This document shows positions 1 through 8,623 of a stretch of DNA of 64,000 nt, in pieces; positions within the stretch are counted from its first letter, which is position 1, and each line of letters opens with the position of its first letter. A model generated the notes under the pieces. The model did no database searches. It saw only the letters and a program-made list of their open reading frames with translations, and was not told the DNA's origin. Position numbers and translations under genes: made by a program. The stretch is taken from the NCBI GenBank assembly GCA_947500775.1, contig CANMTD010000004.1, positions 124,001-188,000 of the forward strand, given 5' to 3'. This stretch comes from an uncultured Paracoccaceae bacterium. Lineage in GTDB: Bacteria; Pseudomonadota; Alphaproteobacteria; Rhodobacterales; Rhodobacteraceae.

Positions 1-507
1 ATGCAGGACGATATCCAGAAAGCGATCAAAGAGGCGCAGGCGACCCCTGAGCCCGATCCCATCGTGGTGCCCGAAACCGTGATTGCCGAAGCGGCAAAGC
101 TGGAAACCGCAGAGGTCGCAAAAGCCACCGTGATCGAACCCGCCCCGGCCCCGCAGCCGCGCGCGGCCTTTGCCGGTGTCACCCCCCGCGCCCGCCCCGA
201 ACATGTGGTGCTGGCCGCCCTGCACCCCGCCGAGCCCGAGGTCGTCACCCGCATGTCCACATCGGGCGGACGGCATTGGGGGATCAATGTGGGCCGCTAT
301 GGATCGCGCTATGATGCTGAACGCGTCCTGCTGAAAACCGCGTTGAAAGAGCTGGGAACACTGGACAGCGCCCTGCGCAAAGTGGTCAAGAACAGCCGCG
401 GGTTCGATGCGAATTTCGTCGGCATGACACAGGATCAGGCCGCGACCGCCTGTCACCGCCTGCAATCGCGCGGTGCGGAATGCCAGACCTTCGGCCCCCG
501 GTCGTAA
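1..507 (+). CDS. SPOR-domain protein, C-terminal part (probable D-alanyl-D-alanine carboxypeptidase)
   Basis: The reading frame is open from the first base of the window, so this is probably the C-terminal part of a longer protein even though the first codon happens to be ATG. Residues 1-80 are a low-complexity Ala/Pro/Glu linker. Residues about 88-165 look like a SPOR peptidoglycan-binding domain (WGINVGRYGSRYDAERVL, then a basic stretch and a CHRLQSRGAEC end). In Rhodobacteraceae this arrangement is common at the end of penicillin-binding D,D-carboxypeptidases, which trim peptidoglycan stem peptides in the periplasm. The catalytic serine domain would lie upstream of the window, so the enzyme assignment is inference. 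The stop is followed 4 bases later by the next start, suggesting co-transcription. Confidence 0.65.
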   Translation: MQDDIQKAIKEAQATPEPDPIVVPETVIAEAAKLETAEVAKATVIEPAPAPQPRAAFAGVTPRARPEHVVLAALHPAEPEVVTRMSTSGGRHWGINVGRYGSRYDAERVLLKTALKELGTLDSALRKVVKNSRGFDANFVGMTQDQAATACHRLQSRGAECQTFGPRS

Positions 508-511
508 CCCC

Positions 512-1201
512 ATGACCGGCTATGTCTTCGCGCCGCCCGCCTGCCCCAGCCTGCCCGTGGTGGGACAGGCCGACCGGTTTCCGGTGCGCCGGATTTTCTG
601 TGTCGGGCGCAACTATGCCGAACACGCGCGCGAAATGGGCAATGACCCGGACCGCGAACCGCCGTTTTTCTTTAGCAAACCCGGTGATGCACTGGTGCAG
701 GATGGCGCCACAATCCCCTATCCGCCCGCAACCGAGAACCTGCATTTCGAGGCAGAGCTGGTGCTGGCCATCGGGTTGGGCGGGCGCGACATCGCCCCCG
801 GCAACGCGCTGTCCCATATCTGGGGCTATGCGCCCGGAAACGATCTGACCCGGCGCGATCTGCAGGCGCAGGCAAAATCCATGCGCCGCCCGTGGGACAT
901 GGGCAAGGCCTTCGACAATTCGGCTGTTTGCGGCGCGATCCTGTCTGCCGCCGATATTGGCCATCCGGCACGGGGCCGCATCACCGCCACGGTCAATGAC
1001 ACCCTCCAACAGGACGCCGATATTGCCGATATGATCTGGCCGGTCGCGGATATCATCGCGCATCTGTCAGCGCTTGTAACGCTGGCCCCCGGCGATCTGA
1101 TCTATACCGGAACACCCGCCGGTGTCGGCGCGCTGGTGGCCGGGGACACCTGCACTGTTGCCATCGACGGGCTGGGCCAGGTAACCACCCACATCGCCTA
1201 A
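512..1201 (+). CDS. fumarylacetoacetate hydrolase family protein (fumarylpyruvate hydrolase-like)
   Basis: A 229-residue single-domain FAH protein, the usual size for the YcgM/NagK-like group that cleaves C-C bonds of acylpyruvates in aromatic-compound breakdown or acts as an oxaloacetate decarboxylase/tautomerase. Visible family signatures are the lid motif CVGRNYAEHA near residue 30, FFFSKP near 52, the metal-binding acid segment FEAELVLAIG near 78, and the C-terminal PGDLIYTGTPAGVG. I chose the ATG at 512, which begins MTGYVFAPP and lies just after the previous stop; an in-frame ATG at 473 would overlap that gene. The exact substrate cannot be read from the sequence. It is convergent with ccoS, 7 bases away. 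Confidence 0.88.
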   Translation: MTGYVFAPPACPSLPVVGQADRFPVRRIFCVGRNYAEHAREMGNDPDREPPFFFSKPGDALVQDGATIPYPPATENLHFEAELVLAIGLGGRDIAPGNALSHIWGYAPGNDLTRRDLQAQAKSMRRPWDMGKAFDNSAVCGAILSAADIGHPARGRITATVNDTLQQDADIADMIWPVADIIAHLSALVTLAPGDLIYTGTPAGVGALVAGDTCTVAIDGLGQVTTHIA

Positions 1202-1208
1202 GCACGCC

Positions 1209-1367
1209 TTACGGTTTGGGGTGATCGTCCCAATCGTCGTTCAGGAACCGCTGACCATCGCCCTCGGGGTCGTCATACTGGCGCGATCGCAGGGCCCAGA
1301 AAAACGCGGCCAATCCCAAGCCCCCCAAAAACAGCGAGATCGGGATCAGATAGACCAGCATTTCCAT
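1209..1367 (-). CDS. ccoS: cbb3-type cytochrome oxidase assembly protein CcoS
   Basis: A 52-residue protein (starts MEMLVYLIPISLFLGG) with a single N-terminal transmembrane helix and then an acidic, Asp/Gly-rich tail including QYDDPEGDG and DDWDD. This is the FixS/CcoS pattern: a short membrane protein needed to insert heme b and CuB cofactors into the cbb3 oxidase catalytic subunit. It is the last gene of ccoGHIS, beginning 7 bases after ccoI stops, which supports the call as strongly as the sequence does. Confidence 0.9.
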   Translation of the reverse strand: MEMLVYLIPISLFLGGLGLAAFFWALRSRQYDDPEGDGQRFLNDDWDDHPKP

Positions 1368-1374
1368 CAGTATG

Positions 1375-3564
1375 TCACCTTAGCCGCAGCGCGTTCAGCG
1401 ACACGGTAATCGACGAGGCTGACATTGCCAATGCAGCGGCCAAAGGTGTCGCCAGACCGACCAAAGCGATCGGGATCGCGATCATATTGTACAGCGCCGC
1501 AATGGTGAAATTTTCCTTGATCCGGCGGGTGGCGCGTTTGGCGGTGATCATCGCATCGCCCAGCGGCGACAGGTCGCTGCCCAGCAAGACGATATCGGAC
1601 GCAACCCGCGCCGCATCCAACGCGCTGGCCGGAGAGATCGACACATGCGCCGCACTCAGGGCGGCGGTGTCGTTCAACCCGTCGCCGACCATCAACACCC
1701 GTGCGCCGGCATCGCTCAGCGATTGCACGAAGGCCGCTTTTTCGCTGGGCAGGACACCCGCCTGCCAATCGGCGATCTCCAGCCGCGTGGCCAGATCGGC
1801 CACCGGCCCCGCCGCATCGCCCGACAGCAGATGCACGGATTTCCCCTGTGCACGCAGATCGGCGACGGCCTTGGCAGCCCCGGGCCGCAGGCTGTCGCTG
1901 AAGGTAAACTCGACCGGATCGGCATCGCCGATGCGCAACCATGCGGCGGTGGCATCGCCCGGCGTGGCGCCCAGCCATGCGGCCCGGCCAAAGCGCACGG
2001 TCTGCCCCTGCCATGTGCCGGCTACGCCGTACCCCGGTTCTTCGCGTATATCGGTGACCCGCGCCGGGGTGATCCCCCCGCGCCGCGCGGTTTTGGTCAG
2101 CGCCTCGGCCAGCGGGTGCGCCGATTGCGCCGCCAGCGCCAGTGCGACCTGCAAATGACGGTTGCTGTGCTGATCCAGATTGGTCGGCTCGGGCGCGCCC
2201 AGGGTCAGCGTGCCGGTCTTGTCGAAAACCACCGTGTCCACCTCGGCCAGACGTTCCAGCGCGGTGCCGTCCTTGATCAGCATCCCCCGTTTGAACAGAC
2301 GGCCCGAGGCCGCCGTTGTCACCGCCGGAACCGCCAGCCCCAGCGCACAGGGGCAGGTGATGATCAGCACGGCCACCGCGATGTTCAGCGCCAGCCGGAC
2401 GTCGCCACCGCTGATGATCATCCAGCCGATGAATGCGAACAGCGACAACAGATGCACCCCCGGCGCATAAATCCCCGCGGCCCGGTCGGCCAGTGAGGTA
2501 TAGCGGTTCCGGGTGCTTTCCGCGACGGCGACCAGATCGGCCATCCGGTGAAGCGAACTGTCTTCGCCCGCCGCCGTGACGCGCACCTCAAGCGGGCCGG
2601 TCAGGTTGACCTCGCCCGCGCTGACGGCATCGCCGCCACCTGCAAAAACCGGCAGGCTTTCCCCGGTCAGCAGGGATCGGTCAATCTCGCTTTGGCCGGT
2701 TGTGATGATGCCATCGACCGGCACGCGGCCGCCCGGGCGCACCTGCACCACATCGCCCACCGCCAGCGCGGCAATGGCCACCTCTTGCGGCCCATCCGCC
2801 GTCATTTTCAGGGCGCGGGGCACCTCCAATGCGGCCAGTTCCTCGGCCGCGGAGCGGGCCACGGCGCGGGTCCGGTGATCCAGATAACGCCCAGCCAACA
2901 GGAAAAACGTCAGCGACAGCGCTGCGTCGAAATAGGCGTGATGCCCCGATTGCATGGTTTCAAACAGCGACATCCCGCCCGCCAGCAGGATCGCCAGCGA
3001 GATCGGCACATCCATGTTCAGCCGCCGCACGCTAAGCGCGGCCCAGGCGTTGCGGAAAAACGGTTGCCCGGAAAAGGCGATGGTCGGCAGGGCAATCGCC
3101 GCCGATATCCAGTGGAACAGATCGCGCGTGGCATCCGCCGCCCCCGACCAGATCGCAACCGACAGCAACATCACGTTCATCGCGGCGAAACCGGCCACGG
3201 CCAGCCGCATCAGGATATCGCGCCCGGCCCGGTCGGTTTCCGTGGCCGACAGGATGCCGGGGTCCAGCTCGTGCGCCTCATACCCCAGCCGCTCCAGCGC
3301 GTCGATCGCGGCACCCGCCGTCAGGTCCGGCGCGCCGTCGATGCTGACCCGTTTCAGCGTCAGGTTCACCCGGGCCGAGCGGACATCGGGCATCGCGTTC
3401 AGCCCGCGTTCCACCGCAGATATGCACCCCGCGCAGCGGATGGTCGGCAGCGACAACATCACCCGAGCATCGGTAGGAGCCTTACGGGCGGCCAATGTCT
3501 CGGCCGCCGGGGTGACGGCGCAGGCGCCGCACACCATCGGACGTGTGGGAGGGGCCACAGCCAT
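1375..3564 (-). CDS. ccoI: copper-exporting P1B-type ATPase CcoI (RdxI/FixI)
   Basis: A 729-residue heavy-metal P-type ATPase that pumps copper across the inner membrane for cbb3 oxidase maturation. Motifs in order: an extra N-terminal CGAC pair (Cys12/Cys15), a heavy-metal-associated domain with CAGC (Cys44/Cys47), the actuator TGES, the metal-channel CPC in CPCALGLAVPA, the phosphorylation site DKTGTLT, the HP dipeptide of the nucleotide domain (HPLAEAL) and GDGLNDTAAL. The start at 3564 (MAVAPPTRP) is preferred over the ATG at 3648, which lies inside ccoH; it leaves a 5-base gap to ccoH. It is third in ccoGHIS. Confidence 0.96.
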   Translation of the reverse strand: MAVAPPTRPMVCGACAVTPAAETLAARKAPTDARVMLSLPTIRCAGCISAVERGLNAMPDVRSARVNLTLKRVSIDGAPDLTAGAAIDALERLGYEAHELDPGILSATETDRAGRDILMRLAVAGFAAMNVMLLSVAIWSGAADATRDLFHWISAAIALPTIAFSGQPFFRNAWAALSVRRLNMDVPISLAILLAGGMSLFETMQSGHHAYFDAALSLTFFLLAGRYLDHRTRAVARSAAEELAALEVPRALKMTADGPQEVAIAALAVGDVVQVRPGGRVPVDGIITTGQSEIDRSLLTGESLPVFAGGGDAVSAGEVNLTGPLEVRVTAAGEDSSLHRMADLVAVAESTRNRYTSLADRAAGIYAPGVHLLSLFAFIGWMIISGGDVRLALNIAVAVLIITCPCALGLAVPAVTTAASGRLFKRGMLIKDGTALERLAEVDTVVFDKTGTLTLGAPEPTNLDQHSNRHLQVALALAAQSAHPLAEALTKTARRGGITPARVTDIREEPGYGVAGTWQGQTVRFGRAAWLGATPGDATAAWLRIGDADPVEFTFSDSLRPGAAKAVADLRAQGKSVHLLSGDAAGPVADLATRLEIADWQAGVLPSEKAAFVQSLSDAGARVLMVGDGLNDTAALSAAHVSISPASALDAARVASDIVLLGSDLSPLGDAMITAKRATRRIKENFTIAALYNMIAIPIALVGLATPLAAALAMSASSITVSLNALRLR

Positions 3565-3569
3565 GCAAC

Positions 3570-4028
3570 TTACCCTTTCACCCGCAGTTCCAGACGCTGC
3601 CGAAACTGGGTGCCATCCTGTGCCGTGGCTTCGACCAGCAACATCCATTTGCCCCGTTGCAGATCAAGCGGGGTCACAAAGCGCCCTTGCGATTGCGCAA
3701 AGGTGGGGCGGATATCGTCCTGCGATTCAGTTGTGCGCCCAATCAGGACGGACAGGTTCTGCGGCGTGATCGACCGGCCATCCGGACCGGTGAATGTCAG
3801 GGCCAGTTGGCCGGGCTGATATTCGGTTTCGATCTGCCAGCCCAATCTTTGCTGTGCCGCGCGGCGGGCATCGAATTGCTGGCTGGCCACATAGGAATTC
3901 TTGACCTCCAGCCCCGGAAAGGTGCTGACTGCCTTGACCGCCATGGTGACATTGACCGCGATGATTATGGCAAAGGCGGTTGCCGTGATCGCGAAAACCA
4001 TACGTCCTGTCAGGGGTCGACCGCTCAT
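3570..4028 (-). CDS. ccoH: cbb3 oxidase assembly protein CcoH (FixH/RdxH)
   Basis: A 152-residue FixH-family protein: one N-terminal transmembrane segment (FAITATAFAIIIAVNVTMAV, about residues 13-32) and a periplasmic beta-rich domain ending in RQRLELRVKG. CcoH is a single-pass membrane protein required for stable cbb3 oxidase assembly. Its ATG at 4028 overlaps the ccoG stop as ATGA, so translation is coupled. A longer in-frame start at 4094 lies deep in ccoG and would destroy the signal-anchor position. Confidence 0.92.
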   Translation of the reverse strand: MSGRPLTGRMVFAITATAFAIIIAVNVTMAVKAVSTFPGLEVKNSYVASQQFDARRAAQQRLGWQIETEYQPGQLALTFTGPDGRSITPQNLSVLIGRTTESQDDIRPTFAQSQGRFVTPLDLQRGKWMLLVEATAQDGTQFRQRLELRVKG

Positions 4029-5455
4029 TTTACGTTCCCATTGAATACGGTGTCGGTATAGGTGCGTTCCTGCGCCTCCATATCCTCGACCCAAAGCCGC
4101 AGATCGGTGCGCGCCTGACTTGCGGCGGCAGAGCCCGCGGGGGCGGTGATATAGACGCGTTGTAGTTTGGTGGCATCCGCGGGCACCACGACGCCCAGTT
4201 CATCGGTGCCTTCCAATGCGACCATCAACACCGCCTCTGAGGTCAGCGAGATGTGGAACAACCGGTCTTCGCCATGTTTGTTGCGCAGACGCACGTCATA
4301 GGTGTTGCGGATCGACCCGTCCGACAGGGTCACGAAGGTCGGGTTGCGCACCGGGGCCACGGTCATGTCGATATCGGATCGCAGGAACAACGCCACCACC
4401 AGCGCGATACCGACCACGGACCACAGGGTGGTATACAGCACCGTGCGGACGCGGAAGATATGTTTCCAGATCGATTTGGGCTGTGCCCCCGCGCGTTCGG
4501 CCGGTTCGTCGGTCAGCGCCATGTAATCGATCAACCCGCGTGGCTTGCCGATCTTGGCCATCACGTCGTCGCAGGCGTCGATACACAGCGCGCAGGTGAT
4601 ACAGGCCAGTTGCTGGCCGTCACGGATGTCGATGCCCATCGGGCAGACGTTGACGCAGGCGTTGCAGTCGATGCAATCGCCCATCTCGGCCGCCGCTTCG
4701 GATTTGCGATGCTTGCCGCGCGGTTCGCCGCGCCAGTCTCGATAGGCGACGGTCAGCGTGTCTTCGTCCATCATCGCGGCCTGAATGCGCGGCCAGGGGC
4801 ACATGTAAATGCAGACCTGTTCCCGCATGAACCCGCCAAAGACAAAGGTCGTGGCCGCCAGAACACCGATGGTGGTATAGGCGATCGGATGCGCCGAGAA
4901 CGTCACCAACTGGTGCAACAGGGTCGGCGCATCGGTGAAATAAAACACCCACGCCCCGCCGGTGGCGATCGCGATCAGGAACCACAGTGTCCATTTGGTG
5001 ATCCGAAGCCGGGCCTTGCGCGCATCCATCGGCGCGTTCCACAGGCGGACCCGTTTGTTCCGGTCGCCTTCGATCCAGCGTTCCACCAGAATGAAAAGAT
5101 CGGTCCAGACCGTTTGCGGACAGGTGTAACCACACCACACCCGACCCAGCGCCGAGGTGAACAGGAACAGCCCCAGCCCCGCCATGATCAGAAGACCAGC
5201 GACGAAATAGAACTCATGCGGCCAGATCTCGATCCAGAACATGAAAAACCGGCGGCTTGCCAGATCGATCAGCACCGCCTGATCCGGCAGGTTCGGCCCC
5301 CGATCCCAGCGGATCCACGGCGTCAGGTAATAGATGCCCAAAGTGACCGCCATGATCCACCATTTCAGACTGCGAAACGGCCCGCTGACACGGCGCGGGA
5401 AAATCGGTTCGCGGGCTGTGTACAGTTTTTCGGGGGACTGGTCAGTTGAGCTCAC
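4025..5455 (-). CDS. ccoG: cbb3 oxidase maturation iron-sulfur protein CcoG (RdxB)
   Basis: A 476-residue membrane protein with several transmembrane helices in the N-terminal half (for example residues 35-47, 83-105, 160-180, 195-215), then two adjacent ferredoxin-type [4Fe-4S] motifs (CIDCNACVNVCP followed by CITCALCIDAC), another helix near 345-365 and a periplasmic Ig-like C-terminus. The helix-embedded motif CGYTCPQTVW and the CPWPR segment are also typical. CcoG is a cupric reductase that feeds Cu(I) to the cbb3 assembly route. It is the first gene of ccoGHIS, with an FNR box 66-79 bases upstream of its start. Confidence 0.96.
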   Translation of the reverse strand: MSSTDQSPEKLYTAREPIFPRRVSGPFRSLKWWIMAVTLGIYYLTPWIRWDRGPNLPDQAVLIDLASRRFFMFWIEIWPHEFYFVAGLLIMAGLGLFLFTSALGRVWCGYTCPQTVWTDLFILVERWIEGDRNKRVRLWNAPMDARKARLRITKWTLWFLIAIATGGAWVFYFTDAPTLLHQLVTFSAHPIAYTTIGVLAATTFVFGGFMREQVCIYMCPWPRIQAAMMDEDTLTVAYRDWRGEPRGKHRKSEAAAEMGDCIDCNACVNVCPMGIDIRDGQQLACITCALCIDACDDVMAKIGKPRGLIDYMALTDEPAERAGAQPKSIWKHIFRVRTVLYTTLWSVVGIALVVALFLRSDIDMTVAPVRNPTFVTLSDGSIRNTYDVRLRNKHGEDRLFHISLTSEAVLMVALEGTDELGVVVPADATKLQRVYITAPAGSAAASQARTDLRLWVEDMEAQERTYTDTVFNGNVK

Positions 5456-5520
5456 GGATTCTCTCCGGTGTGATTGTTCGCGATTGGCCGTAGTAGTGGC
5501 AGTCTCGGGGTCTGCGCACC

Positions 5521-5534
5521 TTGACCTAGGTCAA
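5521..5534. promoter_or_regulatory. FNR box upstream of ccoG
   Basis: The perfect 14-base palindrome TTGACCTAGGTCAA matches the FNR/FnrL operator pattern TTGAY-N4-RTCAA. It lies between ccoG (start 5455) and the end of the LysR gene, placed to activate ccoGHIS at low oxygen. fnrL itself is in this window. Confidence 0.85.
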
Positions 5535-5562
5535 AAGGTGCATGGCAAAGTCATCAACTGAA

Positions 5563-6447
5563 CTATGCGCCATTTTCACGCACCTGTCTGCGCATCCAGC
5601 CGATAAATGTGCGCGCCATTGGACGCAGGACACCGGGGCGCGTCACGATGTGATAGCCGGTCTGCCCCCTGTCCTGACTGAACAGAACCACTACGCGGCC
5701 CGCCTCGATATCGTCCTTCAGCAGCGCATGGGTGGTCAGGGCCACACCTTCGCCGCGCCGCAACGCGTCGATCATGTAATTGCCCGGCAGGTGAATGCGG
5801 CTTTTGACACAGGTCGACGTCACCCCATGGGTCCGCAACCATTCCATGGCTTCATCCGTGCCCAGTTCCTGAATCCAGGGATAGTCCAACAGGTCGGCCG
5901 GTGTCGAAACCTGACAGTCGCCGATCAGCTCGCGCGAGGCGGCGACGATAAAGTCTGTTTTCAGCAAAAGGGACGTTTCAACCCCCGGCCAGCCGCCGCT
6001 GCCAAACCGGACCGCGACATCGATTCCCCCCGGTTTCAGTTGCACCAGATCGGGCGTCGGGTTCAGCATCAGCTCAATCTCGGGGTGGCGATTGCGAAAA
6101 TCGCCAAGCCGCGGCATCAGCCAGTTGGCTGTGAAGGCGGGCGTGGTCGAGATATGCAGCGGCCGGGACGCATCCGCCCCGGTCAGCGCCTCGACCACCT
6201 CGCCGATCTGGCCGAACCCGGCGGTGACGGCGGCGGCCAGTTCAACCCCTTGCGGGGTCAGGGAAATACCGCGCCCTTGCCGGACAACAAGGCTTACCCC
6301 CAGATGCTTTTCCAGCACCCGCATCTGCTGACTGATGGCCGCGTGGCTTACATTCAGCGCATCCCCCGCCTGCGTCATAGATCGGGCCTCAGCCAAGGCA
6401 GCAAAGGCCCGAAGGGCACTTAATGGCGGCAGATCGCGCAGCTTCAT
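5563..6447 (-). CDS. LysR family transcriptional regulator, GcvA-like
   Basis: A 294-residue LysR regulator: an N-terminal winged helix-turn-helix (residues 6-65; SMTQAGDALNVSHAAISQQM followed by the LEKHLG linker) and a periplasmic-binding-like effector domain from about 90 (HISTTPAFTANWLMPRL). The MKLRDLPPLSALRAF beginning is characteristic of the GcvA/AmpR subgroup, so the ATG at 6447 is chosen over the ATG at 6537. It sits between ccoP and ccoG, which are adjacent in the Rhodobacter clusters I know, and reads in the same direction. A short inverted repeat, TGTAA-N7-TTACA, lies 2 bases before the start, consistent with autoregulation. Effector and targets are unknown. Confidence 0.9.
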   Translation of the reverse strand: MKLRDLPPLSALRAFAALAEARSMTQAGDALNVSHAAISQQMRVLEKHLGVSLVVRQGRGISLTPQGVELAAAVTAGFGQIGEVVEALTGADASRPLHISTTPAFTANWLMPRLGDFRNRHPEIELMLNPTPDLVQLKPGGIDVAVRFGSGGWPGVETSLLLKTDFIVAASRELIGDCQVSTPADLLDYPWIQELGTDEAMEWLRTHGVTSTCVKSRIHLPGNYMIDALRRGEGVALTTHALLKDDIEAGRVVVLFSQDRGQTGYHIVTRPGVLRPMARTFIGWMRRQVRENGA

Positions 6448-6548
6448 GTGTAAGCCTACATTACAGGTCTGAATTATTCCTGACTGGCATGAAAGCGGCG
6501 CCAGATCAATATTCATCGGGCAGATCGGAACAATCAAGGAGCGGAAAG

Positions 6549-6725
6549 ATGATCAACCCCTATGCCACAACATTCATGGTCGCGTCGCGGCTGGACCACA
6601 GCCTGTTTCGCCCATATCAGCCCCAGAAAAACGGCCCTGTGACAAAGCTTCGGCAAAAACGGAGGTTTTGGGGATTGGGTGGGCCGATACACAAAAAGCT
6701 GGCAACACGCCCGGAAATAGAATAA
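6549..6725 (+). CDS. small ORF divergent from the LysR gene, function unknown
   Basis: A 58-codon ORF beginning MINPYATTFMVASRLDHSLF with a strong AAGGAG ribosome-binding site 7 bases before the ATG, which is the main reason to list it. The second half is basic (KLRQKRRF) and lacks clear secondary-structure hints. It diverges from the LysR gene with about 100 bases between starts, the classic layout for a LysR target. I do not recognise a family. It could be the intact N-terminus of a degraded longer gene, because the composition changes after residue 22. Confidence 0.45.
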   Translation: MINPYATTFMVASRLDHSLFRPYQPQKNGPVTKLRQKRRFWGLGGPIHKKLATRPEIE

Positions 6726-6770
6726 CACCGGCCCCTGGAAACGCGCGAACAGGACTGGGACCGGTGTTAT
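6722..6770. repeat. 10-base inverted repeat between the small ORF and ccoP
   Basis: ATAACACCGG at 6722-6731 is the exact reverse complement of 6761-6770, separated by 29 bases. It begins at the stop of the 58-codon ORF. It may be a terminator or operator; no T-run follows on either strand. Confidence 0.5.
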
Positions 6771-6774
6771 CTAA

Positions 6775-6796
6775 CCGGGGGGTCTGACACCCCCGG
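6775..6796 (-). terminator. probable terminator hairpin downstream of ccoNOQP
   Basis: CCGGGGG at 6775-6781 pairs with CCCCCGG at 6790-6796 around an 8-base loop, 9 bases after the ccoP stop (minus strand). The stem is GC-rich, but the T-run is missing, so termination efficiency is uncertain. Confidence 0.5.
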
Positions 6797-6805
6797 ATTC
6801 TGCTG

Positions 6806-7669
6806 TTATTCTCCGCCACCCAGCTGGTGCACATAGATGGCAACAGCGCGGATTTCGGATTCGGACAGGCGGGTGTTCCAGTTCGGCATCACGCCGAACC
6901 GGGCATTCGTAACTGTTTCTGTCAGGGTGTCAGCATCGCCACCATACAGCCAGATCGCATCGGTCAGGTTCGGCGCGCCCTGTTCGCGGTCGCCTATCCC
7001 GGTTTCGCCATGACAGGATGCGCAATTGTCTTCAAAGACAACGCTTCCGGCTTCGGCCAAGGCCGCGTCATGTTCCTGCCCCGAAATGTTCAGGACATAG
7101 TGCACGACCTGATCGATCTCTTCGGCTTCCAGAATTTCGCCGAATTTGGGCATTTCCGAATAGCGGGTGTCAGCATCCTGTTCGTTGCGGATGCCATGCG
7201 CGACGGTTGTGCGGATCGCTTCGATATCGCCGCCCCACAGCCAGTCATCGTCCAACAGGTTCGGATAGCCGACGTTGCCCGCCGCGCCCGAGCCGTGGCA
7301 CTGTGCGCAGTTGGTCCGGAAAACCGCCGCACCGCCCTGAACCGCATAGTTGTGCAGATCGGCATCTTCCGACACCGAGGCCAGTTCGACACCTTCCAGA
7401 CGGGTCACCAGGCTGGCGTTGGCGTCTTCAAAGCGTTTGATTTCGTCGGCAACCTCGGCGCGGGTGGAATAGCCCAACAGCCCCGGCGTTGCCGCCTTGA
7501 CCAAGGGCCAGGCCGGATAGGCGACGCTGTACAGCAAGGCGTAGACGATACAGGCATAGAAGGTCCACAGCCACCAGCGGGGCATCGGATTGTCCAACTC
7601 TTCGATCCCATCCCAGGAATGACCTGTTGTCGGGACTTCGTGAGTTTCGTTTTTCTTATCGGTACTCAT
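6806..7669 (-). CDS. ccoP: cytochrome c oxidase cbb3-type subunit III, CcoP (diheme)
   Basis: A 287-residue membrane-anchored diheme cytochrome c that passes electrons to CcoN. The N-terminal segment has the typical [21 protein letters not shown] anchor region (residues 28-48, one helix). It is followed by two cytochrome c domains, each with a CxxCH heme-binding motif: CAQCH at 121-125 and CASCH at 216-220. Methionine ligands are plausible in EMPKF and GVMPNW. Its start overlaps the ccoQ stop as ATGA. It is the last gene of ccoNOQP. Confidence 0.97.
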   Translation of the reverse strand: MSTDKKNETHEVPTTGHSWDGIEELDNPMPRWWLWTFYACIVYALLYSVAYPAWPLVKAATPGLLGYSTRAEVADEIKRFEDANASLVTRLEGVELASVSEDADLHNYAVQGGAAVFRTNCAQCHGSGAAGNVGYPNLLDDDWLWGGDIEAIRTTVAHGIRNEQDADTRYSEMPKFGEILEAEEIDQVVHYVLNISGQEHDAALAEAGSVVFEDNCASCHGETGIGDREQGAPNLTDAIWLYGGDADTLTETVTNARFGVMPNWNTRLSESEIRAVAIYVHQLGGGE

Positions 7670-7875
7670 GTCCGCGCCTCCTTGGTACGTGCGCCGTTTT
7701 CATCGTCGTCGCGGGCGGGTTTGTTTTCATGTCGGAACGGGATGTTGGCGCTGTCGCGGTGGCCGGTCGTGCTGCCGGGGCGAAAAACCCAGACGATGAC
7801 GCCCACAAAGAACGCGGTCAGCAACAGCAAGGCCCAGCTATCCGCGAATTCCCGCATGAGTGAATAGGTATCCAT
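7666..7875 (-). CDS. ccoQ: cbb3-type cytochrome oxidase subunit CcoQ
   Basis: A 69-residue single-helix protein ([14 protein letters not shown], then [16 protein letters not shown] at about residues 16-31, then a charged tail). CcoQ stabilises the cbb3 complex. The ATG at 7875 follows a GGGGG ribosome-binding site by 7 bases; a GTG three bases earlier is possible. It lies between ccoO and ccoP with an overlapping ATGA to ccoP. Confidence 0.92.
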   Translation of the reverse strand: MDTYSLMREFADSWALLLLTAFFVGVIVWVFRPGSTTGHRDSANIPFRHENKPARDDDENGARTKEART

Positions 7876-7885
7876 CACACGCCCC

Positions 7886-8611
7886 CTACCGGCTTGCGTC
7901 GGGCTGGAAGGTCGAGAAATCGACCAATGTGCCCAACATCTGAAGATAGGCGATCAGCGCGTCGGCCTCGGAAATGCCGGGCTGCCCGTCAAAGTTCCGC
8001 ACCTGCGCATTCGGATAGCGTTCCAGCAACCCGTCGGTATCGCCCCAGGGATCAATCTGCACCGCAAAATCGGCCTGCGCATTTTCCAGCATCTCGTCGG
8101 TATAGGGGACGCCCACGAACCGGTGGGTTTTCATGCTGTCTTCGATGTATTTGCCGTCGATCATGCGCCGTTCCAGAAAGGCGTATTTGGGCATCACCGA
8201 TTCAGGCACCACTGATTGCGGGTCCCGCAGGTGATCGATGTGCCATTCATCCGAATAGCGCCCGCCAAGTCGGGCCAGATCCGGCCCGGTGCGTTTTGAC
8301 CCCCATTGGAACGGATGGTCATACATCGACTCTGCGGCCAGACTGTAATGCCCGTAACGTTCGACCTCGTCCCGCATCGGGCGGATCATCTGACTGTGGC
8401 AGACGTAGCACCCTTCGCGGACGTAAACGTCACGCCCGGCCAGTTCCAGCGGCGAATAGGGCCGCACGCCTTCGACCTTTTCGATCGTGTTCTCCAGATA
8501 GAACAGCGGCGCGATTTCGACGATCCCGCCGATGGTGACCACCAGAAAGCTGAACACCAGCAAAAGCGTCGCGTTCTTCTCGAGGATTTTGTGTTTATCG
8601 AGGATAGCCAT
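7886..8611 (-). CDS. ccoO: cytochrome c oxidase cbb3-type subunit II, CcoO (monoheme)
   Basis: A 241-residue membrane-anchored monoheme cytochrome c, the normal CcoO length. One N-terminal helix (residues 16-38, [21 protein letters not shown]) precedes the heme-binding CYVCH at 68-72 inside [14 protein letters not shown], a hallmark of CcoO. The segments [13 protein letters not shown] and VMPKYAFL hold the likely axial Met region. It sits 12 bases downstream of ccoN in ccoNOQP. Confidence 0.97.
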   Translation of the reverse strand: MAILDKHKILEKNATLLLVFSFLVVTIGGIVEIAPLFYLENTIEKVEGVRPYSPLELAGRDVYVREGCYVCHSQMIRPMRDEVERYGHYSLAAESMYDHPFQWGSKRTGPDLARLGGRYSDEWHIDHLRDPQSVVPESVMPKYAFLERRMIDGKYIEDSMKTHRFVGVPYTDEMLENAQADFAVQIDPWGDTDGLLERYPNAQVRNFDGQPGISEADALIAYLQMLGTLVDFSTFQPDASR

Positions 8612-8623
8612 GCTTTCTCTCCG

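Noticed and set aside
2548-3819. A 423-codon plus-strand open frame opposite ccoI and ccoH
   Set aside because: Antisense shadow with no motif; ccoI is unambiguous.
4253-5449. A 398-codon plus-strand open frame opposite ccoG
   Set aside because: Antisense shadow of a well-supported [4Fe-4S] membrane protein.
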